DNA from: Allomyces macrogynus ATCC 38327
Lineage: Eukaryota > Blastocladiomycota > Blastocladiomycetes > Blastocladiales > Blastocladiaceae
Direction of reading: 5' to 3'
Assembly (NCBI GenBank): GCA_000151295.1
Contig: GG745359.1
Location: 547,159-611,158, forward strand
Length of the DNA: 64,000 nt
Both the position numbers and the translations under genes were made by a program. The stretch's first letter is position 1; every line of letters starts with the position of its first letter. A model generated the notes under the pieces. The model did no database searches. It was not told the origin of the DNA and worked only from the letters and a program-made list of their open reading frames with translations. Below are positions 56,038-64,000 of this stretch, in pieces.

Positions 56038-57230
56038 ATGACGACGACAGACCTTCAGGAGACTGTGCTTGTTGTGGGGCAACCCAGGCACAGGCAAGAC
56101 CATGCTCATCAACTCGATTGCTGGCAAGATTGTCAGCAAAGCTGGCGTTAGTTTGGGCCCTGGCATCATGTTTGAACATTTGCAGTTTGCAATTGTCAAT
56201 GGCATCAAGTGGGTCGACACGCCTGGCCTGGCCGATGTCAAGCTATGCAAAAAGGTGGCCAAGGGGATCACCAAGGCCCTCCAGCAGCCTGGTCACTACT
56301 GCCAGATCTTTGTTGTCACAGAGCAGTTGGGCCACACCAACCCTCTTGATATGGCTACAATTGTGACGGTTCTCAATGTCATCAACCAAGGGGATATTCC
56401 GTTTGGCGTCATCTTCAACAAAATCTTGCCCAAGGTCATGAAGCGTGTCATGTGCAACCTGGCCAAGAAGCTGAAGCTGCTCACATTCATCAACTCTGGT
56501 GTGTGATCACAGCAGATGTGCATTCTGCCACTCTACAACAACCATATGACTGACCCTTATGCTTTTGTGTCTCTCTTAGCTAGGGTTTTACCAAAGAAAG
56601 CACTTTTACCTGGTGCAGATGCTGCAAGAACCCTATGACCAGGACAATTTCCTTTGCCTGCAGGACACATTTGTTGCACCCATCAAGACCTTTATTGATG
56701 AGGTGCCCACCATCAAGATCCGGCCCGAAATGGTGCAGGAAGTTGACTCCAACAACCTTGACAAAGTTGCGCAGCTGATTGAGTGGATGGTGGCCAATAT
56801 GATGGAGCAGCAACAGGCGCAGCTGGAGGCCATGCAGCAGCAGCACAAGCAAGCCCTGGTCGAGATGTGCAAGCAGAGTGAGCAGAACCGCACACTGGTT
56901 GAGCAGCACCACATCGAGGCGCAGGAGCAGTTTGAAACGGCCAAGTGTGAGTGGCATGCTGCTGCTGCTGAGGAGTGGTTCCACCAGGCGCAGCTTGCCC
57001 TTGCAGAACAGTCTGGTGCCAAGGAAGCTGAGGTGCTCAAGATGCAGCTTGTGCTTGAGCAAGCCTGTAAGGAAGCCCATGTCGTGGCTGAGGAAGCAAA
57101 TGCTGCCAAAATCAGGCTCATGAAGAGCCAGCCACAGGATGATGACTGGAATTATTCGCTCAGCAGTGTGATCCTGTATGAGGTTGAGGGGATTATTGGA
57201 TCCCTCATTAGTGGCATCTTTGAGTGGTAA
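56038..57230 (+). pseudogene. P-loop GTPase with coiled-coil tail, one-base frameshift
   Basis: Exon 1 56038-56498, exon 2 56584-57230 (donor GTGTGT, acceptor CTAG). The start MTTTDLQETVLVV is in frame only up to a GGGG run at 56076-56079; one G too many there shifts the frame just before the P-loop. After the shift: GNPGTGKTMLINSIAGKIVS (G1), WVDTPGLADVK (G3), IPFGVIFNKILPKVM (G4-like NK). Exon 2 encodes KHFYLVQMLQEPYDQDN, TFVAPIKTFIDEVPTIKI, then a long Gln/Glu-rich coiled coil and a hydrophobic end GIIGSLISGIFEW. If the extra G is a sequencing error the gene is intact (about 370 aa). AIG1-like family; function unknown. Confidence 0.65.
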
Positions 57231-58323
57231 TATACATTTCTCCATTGCTAGCATGACATGTGTCATGACCAATCGTCTTGTGCTTACTTGTCCAATGGGC
57301 CACCTCTACACTGGGTTGCTTTACCCAACGTTTTGTTTACTTTACCTGACGCGCGTGCCCACCCTCAGTTTACCTGTCGACTTTTTACTACCAGCGAGTA
57401 GATATTCGGCAGTCTCCACCAACACGCGATATCTACAAACACAGCTTTGAAATATATATATATATTGATAGCAGTCATCATAAATAGCTCATGACCTCCA
57501 TTTTGGACCAAGAGGTGCAGTGGTGAGCAAGCAGCGGCCCCTCAGAAATGGGTGGCTCTGAGCAGGCAGGGCTGGGCAGTGTCAAAAAATCCGAGCTTGC
57601 CATACATAATACACAAGGCTCGACCTTGCTGTCATCACATTCATTCACCTTGGTTCACCACCACTACCACACATTGCTTCACTCTCACCACCAGCACTCC
57701 CAAATTTTCGAGATAATAAATTTCACATTGCAGGAAGTCCCGAGGCACGGTATTGATCAGCCAGACTGCACAAACCAGCAAATCAGGCAGATGGACGCGC
57801 CCTGATGTCTGGAGCACTTGCATGTGGATGCAAAATGTCTTAGTGCTCTGCGTGACGCCTCCATCCTCTTGCATCAGTCCGATCTCTTTGCCCCTTGGTA
57901 CAAAGTCTCTCCTAGATGTCAAATACAATTGGTGTTCGCAGCACTTTGATTGGTGCAGGATTGAGCTCAGCCTCACATCCACATTCAGCTGACACATTTC
58001 CAGATCACAATGAGGGTCAGGCATTTCTCGTTTTCATTTCTAGAAGATGACAAGAGAGGCATGGAACGAAGCAAGCAAGCTCCAGGTTCCTTTGGCCCAC
58101 AGTGGTGATCTTTGAAATGACGTGGGATGTGCAGTCAAGTCCTTGCAATGGGTGTGGAGGCAACTTGCTGGATCGCAAACTGACATGGAACTTCAGTCAA
58201 ATGGAGTTGACACGGTTCCACAGCAACAGCATCATCACCACTCTGGACCAGCCAGTCCGCCCATATAAACCAACCATTGCCCCTGTTCAGCCATCATCTC
58301 ATTCTCTCCCAACAACCAGCAGC
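57231..58323. other. Intergenic region between two GTPase genes
   Basis: About 1.1 kb, AT-richer than the host average. It includes an AT dinucleotide run at about 57453-57466 and, near its right end, the promoter of the next GTPase gene. No gene is supported; short frames lack domains. Confidence 0.45.
58264..58269 (+). promoter_or_regulatory. TATA box of the GTPase gene at 58324
   Basis: TATAAA in the context CCATATAAACC, 55 bp upstream of the proposed start codon. The following CAACC- and CTCTCCC-containing leader is C/A-rich, as expected for a 5' UTR. It is one of the few clear TATA boxes in the window. Confidence 0.55.
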
Positions 58324-59593
58324 ATGCGGCTGCTGGCACCCATCTGCTACACCCTCTTCCACTTCCCCTCCCACCTCCAGCCCTTCAAGAACGTGACAAC
58401 GGCCGACCTGCAGGAGACTGTCCTGTTCATTGGCAACCCAGGAACAGGCAAGACCACGCTTATCAACTCAGTTGCTGGCAAGATAATCAGCAAGGCTGGT
58501 CCCGTTTTTGTTGGAGGAATCATGTTTGACGATTCGCAATACACTGTTGTGGATGGCATCAAGTGGGTCAACACGCCTGGCCTGCCTGACATCAAGCAGT
58601 GCAAGCTTGGGGCCAAAGGGATCATCAAGACGCTCAAGCAGCCTGGCCATTACAGGCTGATTTTTGTTTTCACGGAATATGGAAGCTGCGTCAATCCCCT
58701 CGATTTGGCCACACTTGAGACGGTTCTCAACGCTATTGACCAAGAAGACATTCCGTTTGGCGTCATTTTCAACAAGATCTCGCCCAAGAAGATGAAGCGT
58801 TTTGTGTGTGACCTGGCTGATAAGCTGAGGCTGCTCACATTCATCAACTCAGGTTTGTCACTTGGCTTGTGCTCTTGCGCTCTTGCTAATGCTCATCATG
58901 ATTACTTTGATCTGCCCATGTTCCTCTCTAGGTTCATACCAGACTGAACACGTGTACCTGGCGCGGTGTGTAGATGAGGCCCGCGACATGGATGATATCA
59001 TCTTGTCAGATGATTTCATTGCGTCCATCAAGGCCTTTATCGCGCAAGTTCCTAAGATTGATATCCGCCCTGACATGATCAAAGATTTTGACACCAGCAC
59101 ACTCTCTTACAGTAATGTGCAAAGAATTGAGGAGTTGGCCGCCAAGCAAATGGAGCAACTATACGCGCAAATGGAGATGTGGCAATGACATAAACTGGCC
59201 ATGGTCGAGATGCGCAAGCAGCGCGAGCTGAATCGCGCGTTTTTCGACCAGCATCGCATCGAGGCTCTGGAGCGCTTTGATGCTGCAGCGCGCAAGCGGT
59301 GCGCTGCCCAAGAGTGTTTAAAGGCTGCACAGCACGAGCAGCAAGAGGTCCAGCAACGATTGGGTCGGGTGAAGCTTTCCCTGGAATAATTGGAAGCAGA
59401 TTTGAATCGGAAGAAACTCGACCTCGAGCGCCTTCGTCAAGAGGTTGTCGCTGCTGCTGAGCGCGAGAACGACGCCAAGATCGAGCTTATTCAGAACTAC
59501 GAGGTTGACAAGCAACTTTTCGAAAAACAAGGAGTGATTTTGCGTCCTTTGAGCCAGAGCGAGAAAGGAACTCGAACCGGCTTTGAGGGCTAA
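58324..59593 (+). pseudogene. P-loop GTPase with coiled-coil tail, two in-frame stops
   Basis: Exon 1 58324-58852, exon 2 from 58932. Exon 1: TADLQETVLFIGNPGTGKTT (G1), KWVNTPGLPDIKQ (G3), EDIPFGVIFNKISPKK (G4-like). Exon 2: SYQTEHVYLARCVDEARDMD, ASIKAFIAQVPKIDIRPD, then a coiled coil parallel to the gene at 56038. In-frame TGA at 59186-59188 and TAA at 59387-59389 interrupt that coiled coil; alignable sequence continues after each (HKLAMVEMRKQRELNRAFFD, then LEADLNRKKLDLERLRQEV) up to 59593. The GTPase part is intact and could be made as a shortened protein of about 260 residues. The start MRLLAPICYTLF was chosen because it follows the TATA box. Confidence 0.65.
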
Positions 59594-60204
59594 GAAGTGT
59601 AGCGCACGAAATTTTACGATGCTATTCACGATTCTAATTCGTTCGGCTGCATTTTTGGCTCATGTCATTTCCTCGCCGACAAAACCGGGGCCAAGGATGG
59701 TTTTCGCAACAGATTGTGCTTCCAGATTGTGTCTTTCGTACTTGCATTGAAAAAACTTTGATAGATACAATATTTTTTTTCTCTTTTTTTTCGTTTGAAG
59801 CGATTTCGGAAAGTAAGGAGCGGCATTGCGAAAAGTTTCCGCGTTCATCATCCAGTCAGGTTCTTAAATTGGGGCTCATGGCCGAACACGGCGGCGCCAA
59901 ACACACCAACGCGGCCTGTAGTGGGCCCGCAGCTGGAAGCCTTGATGAGAGCGGACCCAAGGCATAACTTGGAACAGTGGATTGGGAAGGGGGNNNNNNN
60001 NNNNNNNNNNNNNNNNNNNNNNNNNNNNNNNNNNNNNNNNNNNNNNNNNNNNNNNNNNNNNNNNNNNNNNNNNNNNNNNNNNNNNNNNNNNNNCATGTCT
60101 CATCTTAGGGGAGCCTGGACGACTGCATGCACGCCAAACACTTGTATTTTTCTCCACCCGCTCCGCATCCTCTTCTTCCCCCCTCCCACTCACAACCCAC
60201 GCCG
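59594..60204. other. Sequence around the assembly gap
   Basis: No gene supported on either side of the gap. T-rich runs near 59769-59795. Sequence quality next to the gap may be low. Confidence 0.4.
59994..60093. other. Assembly gap, 100 N
   Basis: Exactly 100 undetermined bases, a conventional placeholder for a gap of unknown length. Any statement about gene linkage across it is unsafe. Confidence 1.
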
Positions 60205-61785
60205 CTAGCCGCGCCAATGTCTCCGCCGTATCTTGATCCCCGGAACCGCGCGTCTCGCCATCCGCCGCACCGACCAAGCCTCATCCTCCCCATCCAGCCG
60301 TGTCACGTACGCCCAGAACGAGACCGAGTCGACGGACAACGGCGCCTCGACGAGCATGTGCAGTGACAGCATCGCGGTATCGACTTGCGCCCATGTGTGC
60401 ACGCACTCGACGCGTATCGTAACGCCCGTGACCTTGTCCGAGTCGAGCGGCGCGACCGTCGCCGCGATTGGCGTGACAACGTGGGTGAGTGGGAGCGGCG
60501 AGTCGTGCAGTGGCGGGGTCATGCCGGGGACGGGCGGTGGAGGTGGTGGTTGTCGCGATGTGGCGTACAGGAACCGCAGGACGACGGCAAGGAACAGGTG
60601 CGGCGGAAGGGAGCCGATAAACGCGCCGAGATCGGCGGGCGTCGTGTGCAAGACGTGCGTCCATGCGCGGAACGGCGTCGAACTCGGCACGCCGATGGCG
60701 GCAGCAGAGTGACTGCGCGGTCGCCTGCTACGACCACCGATCCAATCTCGGTCGTCCCCGCGCGCCGCACATTTTCCGTGACCGTATCCAGCGATTGTTT
60801 CCGGACAGTGCCACGCGAAGTGGCCGCGAAATCGTCCACGCGCTCGGGCGCGCCATGTCTTCGAGCACGGGCGTGCAGAAGAATATGCGGTAAACGACGA
60901 CGTCAAACAGGGCGCCCGCAACGCCGCCGGTTGGCTACAGTGCAACAGGCACATTTGCCACCTGCGCGAGCGACTCGACCTGGTACACCTTGCAGCTCAT
61001 GGCCCCTAGCCAAACGAGATCGAGTCCATGGAAAAGTACCCCTTGGCGAGCGGAACAATGTAGTTGTCCGATGTAGCAGTCCGAGTCGCGCGAGACGGCG
61101 TAGGCGTTGAGCGCATTGGCCTTAGCGGCAACGACGCGGTCGGCCTCTTCCTGTGCGACGGCCACGGGCACGCCCATTTCGCACAGGACGCAGATTGCGT
61201 GCGGGATCGCGAGGAGTGGAATCACGGGAGAATTGCCAAAAGACTGGCGCGTGCGGTGCCGCCGGGACTTGCGCGCAGGCATAAAGTTGGCGGTGTCGGT
61301 GTCGACGTGCACGACCGGCCCTTTGTGCAGGCTCACGGATGCGTTTTGCACGAGCGGTTGCACGGCGTGGTAAGCCTGGCTCGTCTTGCGCGTATCGCGC
61401 GCGAGCCGTTCAGCTTGCTTGGCGGGACTGCCGCGGCCACCTAGAATGCACGGAAGTGGGTCAGAAAGGATTGGCGACCAAGACATCAGAGATCAAATCA
61501 AGTTTCCGCTGGGAAAATCGAAAATCACCTTGGCGACGCGCATATTGGCCGCGGTGAATTGACCAAGGTAGCGACGCAATACAAGAGCAAACGCCGAATA
61601 TTGTCTGCCCAAAATCCAGTCGAGAACGTCAATGTAGAGTTGGTGAATGAGAGCGTGCCGTCGAGTACTACCGCGACTTGTGCTTGCTTATCTCGGGTGA
61701 CAGCATCTTGGCTCGGGTCCGGAAAACGCGCATCCTTGAGCAGGCCCTGTTGCTCGACATAGGCGTGCAGTCTTTGAACGCCCAT
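60205..61785 (-). pseudogene. Asteroid-type XPG/FEN1-like nuclease, frameshifted
   Basis: Start MGVQRLHAYVEQQGLLKDA is the XPG-family N-terminal helix (MGVxxL). VAVVLDG carries the first acidic residue, but ALIHQLYIDVLDWILGRQYS and FALVLRRYLGQFTAANMRVA then follow in another frame (shift near 61660). Further on come SPAKQAERLARDT, ICVLCEMGVPVAVAQEEADR (the ExxD-type acidic block) and AYAVSRDSDCYI (DSD block), again with a frame change before NYIVPLAKGYFSMDSISF. ASTE1-like nucleases cleave 3' overhangs or are diverged relatives. At least two shifts are needed, so it is a pseudogene or poorly sequenced near the gap. A Pro-rich run and a beta-rich end close the last frame. Confidence 0.58.
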
Positions 61786-62160
61786 TGCCTTCTGGTTGCA
61801 ATCCCTTGTCGTTGGCGCTTGATCGTGGTTGCGTGAAGCAGAGAGCACAAATCGAATGGTGTTCGTGGAAAAAACCGACTGTGCCACCAGGTTTTCTCCT
61901 GCATTTGGCACGTGATTATCTTGTGGGACAGCAACCGCAATGAAATCGCCACCGTTCGCGCCAGGAAGCAGGCAGGAACGGGCGGGAAACAGGCAGGACA
62001 CGGGCGGGAAACAGGGGAAAACCAGACCGACTCGGGCGCGCCTCGAGCTGCCCTCGGGCATGAACCGGGCGTGAACTCCGACCACTCTCCACCACCGCCC
62101 ACTCCACCCCCTCGATTCCAAGTCGGTTTCGGCCGACTCTCCCTCAACACACGGCACGCG
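61786..62160. promoter_or_regulatory. Divergent promoter region with short tandem repeats
   Basis: 375 bp between the Asteroid-type gene and the rightward poly-Q gene. It includes three imperfect copies of a GGGAAACAGG-like unit at about 61975-62020. No other motif recognised. Confidence 0.5.
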
Positions 62161-64000
62161 ATGTCGATCCCGCCGTCGCTTCTCGGGCTCCAACAGCACC
62201 TGCATCCCACCATGAATTCCGCCAACATTGCGGCCCTGTTTGCGCACGCTCAAGTCCAACAGCACCAGCAGCAGCACCAAGTCCAACAGCAGCAACAGCA
62301 CGCGCTGCACCACCATCACGCGCCGCATCAGCAGCAACACTCGCCGATTACCATCGCGCCCGCGCCCGCCATCGTTGCCGCCACCACCACGGCACCGCCG
62401 CCGCCGCCACCGCCGCCCGTATCCGTGCCCACGACTGCAGTCGTCACGACCGCTGCGCTCTTGCCCGTACCCGCCACGACCAGCGGTACCGTACCCGCCG
62501 CGATCGCCGCGAGCCAGCCCGCGCTGCCGCCGCCGCCACCAACGACTGCAACCGCGACCCCGACCATCGCGGCCGGATCGACAAATGCTGCGGCCGCTCC
62601 TATTGTCGATGGCGCGACAGCCACCGTGCAGCCGGGCCCGCCGGCAGTCCCGATCCTGCAGCGCGGGCAGCAGGTGAAGCTATTTGCGCGCAACTGCTTT
62701 GCGTGCGGCATGTGCTTGGTACTGCACGAGGGCGAAGACGATTTCCGGCAGTGCTTTGAGATCAACTGTGCCGGCACGCTGCCCGTCGCCGGACCGCGGT
62801 TTTCCGGTACGTTTTGGGCCATGGGATGAACTGGCTCGTGCGGCTTTGACCAGCGAGGATCGCCCGCGATGGATGCCTTGGACTGACCCAAACTGTTGGT
62901 TCTGGTCCATTCCAGGCGTGCGCATCGACCTGCTCAAGCTCGACGCGTTACCCGAACAGCGCAGGCGCGTCCTGACCACGTCGCCGTTCTGGCCGGCGAC
63001 GCTCGCGTGGCTGCACGCGGCTATCGCACCCGGTGCCGTCTCGCATATCGTGCACTTGAACCTCGCAAGAAAAGGGTGCCGGTGCTACGGGAAGTGGGAA
63101 ATGCCGACGGATCGGTCGCGCCGCGCGTCGGCCAGCTCGGGCACCAACTCGGCGTCATCGTCGGCTGATGGCACGCCCGCACCGCCGGCACCACCAGCAG
63201 CCGACACGACTGGCTCGGCAGCGAGCAGTAGCAACGTCAGTAACAGCATTTCCAACAACAAGCGCAAGCGCCCGACAACCGACGACCCAGTGACAATCTA
63301 CGTGCACGTCGAGAACCGGTCCAAGGCGCTCGTCGTGACCCCCGACATGCTCGTGTCCTTTGAAGTCTTTTTCGCCGCCGTCCTGCCTCGTTTGCGGTCC
63401 GGGTTCACCGTCGGCACCGTGCCGTGGTTCACGTATACGACCCCGATTGACGGGATCAGTGTCGCGCAGGCGCGCAAGGGCGGGAAAGTGCGCGTGCATG
63501 TCGTCGACAACGACCCGTCGTTCCGCTTGTTTGCGCGACACCTCTATGCGATGGCCAAGAAAAAGTGGCAGCTCGATCTGCGGATGCACCTCGACGACTC
63601 GCCCGCGAATGCGGCGGCAGCTGCGGCAGCTGCTCCGCCACCGGCGACCGTCGCGCTCCCGCTCCCCGCGGCGGTTCGGACGACGCCGTCCGCGTTCCCG
63701 TACGTATTTACCGAAGGTGGAGCTGCGGCGGCTGCAGCGGCCGCAGCTGCCGCGGCCGCCGCATGGTCGCTCGACCCGTCCCCCGCGACGCACGCTGACG
63801 CGGCCGGTTCGGCAGCGGCGGCTGCACGCGCACTGCTCCCACTTCCTGGTGCACCACCGCCCACGGCGGCGCCGCCCGAGACGGAGATTCTCGTGCACCA
63901 GATGCAGGCGGACGGCGGGGCTATGCACTTGCTCGGTGCGATTGGAGTCCCGCCGATGGCGTTGATCAGCGAGGTCTTGGAACTGATCAAGGACGAGTTG
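62161..64000 (+). CDS. Hypothetical poly-Q/poly-A protein with Cys cluster (3' end outside window)
   Basis: Two exons seen (62161-62806; 62916 to the right edge), intron GTACGT...TTCCAG, phases agree; about 577 residues are in the window. The N-terminal part has His/Gln runs (QQHQQQHQVQQQQQHALHHH) and poly-Pro. A Cys cluster, NCFACGMCLVLHEGEDDFRQ then CFEINC, is spaced like a small zinc-binding site. After the intron, VRIDLLKLDALPEQRRRVL and a basic patch NNKRKRPTTDD (possible NLS) precede a beta-rich region DPVTIYVHVENRSKALVVTP, VGTVPWFTYTTPIDGISVAQ and a poly-Ala tract. It may be a transcription or chromatin regulator; no family was recognised. Start MSIPPSLLGLQQHL chosen as first Met after the C-rich leader. 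Confidence 0.6.

Noticed and set aside
56070..56082. Programmed frameshifting at the GGGG run
   Set aside because: No slippery heptamer or downstream structure was evident, and a one-base run-length error or mutation explains it.
59186..59188. TGA as a selenocysteine or read-through codon
   Set aside because: A second, different stop (TAA) follows in the same frame and the paralogue has an ordinary residue there; decay is simpler.

Overview
The window is nuclear DNA from a GC-rich fungus. Host genes are packed tightly on both strands, with short introns (about 55-130 nt, many starting GTACGY or GTGCGY), tail-to-tail neighbours often less than 100 bp apart, and head-to-head pairs sharing 300-600 bp promoters. 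The gene set (Ltv1, Afi1/SPA-domain protein, fungal-type cystathionine gamma-synthase, Siw14-type phosphatase, Vip1-type RRM protein, bL28m) is fungal. High GC together with a large Lsd1-HMG protein and decayed GTPase and recombinase copies fits an early-diverging, zoosporic lineage such as Blastocladiomycota (Allomyces/Catenaria type); this placement is an inference. A 100-base assembly gap lies at 59994-60093.

Layout. 0-6.7 kb: a low-complexity protein, a MIT-domain protein, dynein light chain LC8 (complete 89-aa protein over four exons), a Vip1-type RRM protein and LSM8. 7.8-14.8 kb: a 2,332-aa intronless LSD1/KDM1 histone demethylase whose C-terminal half carries three tandem C2H2-finger plus HMG-like modules. 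15-18 kb: decayed F-box/LRR-like sequence. 17.9-30 kb: housekeeping genes bL28m, DPH2, coatomer zeta, CMR1/WDR76, LTV1 and a COG7-like Golgi tether subunit. 30.6-34 kb: a CpG-poor island with a GTPase-family fragment, a broken tyrosine recombinase and an intact unknown reading frame. 34.2-53.3 kb: a small basic protein, protein disulfide isomerase, cystathionine gamma-synthase, a PROPPIN (Atg18/WIPI), a TMEM230-like membrane protein, a Siw14-type phosphatase, Afi1, a rhomboid pseudoprotease and a possible mitochondrial protein. 53.5-59.6 kb: a second CpG-poor island with a cluster of P-loop GTPase genes (AIG1-like), every copy damaged. 60.1-64 kb: an Asteroid-type nuclease with frameshifts and the 5' part of a poly-Q/poly-A protein that runs off the right edge.

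The host genes are not one pathway. Secretory and endosomal functions recur (coatomer zeta, COG7, PDI, Afi1, PROPPIN, MIT protein, TMEM230, pseudo-rhomboid), as do RNA and ribosome functions (LSM8, LTV1, bL28m, DPH2). The most unusual content is the LSD1 architecture, the iRhom-like pseudo-rhomboid, the tandem-GTPase gene and its decayed relatives, the recombinase island, and the splice-signal habits (GTRCGY donors and long poly-C tracts upstream of 3' splice sites).
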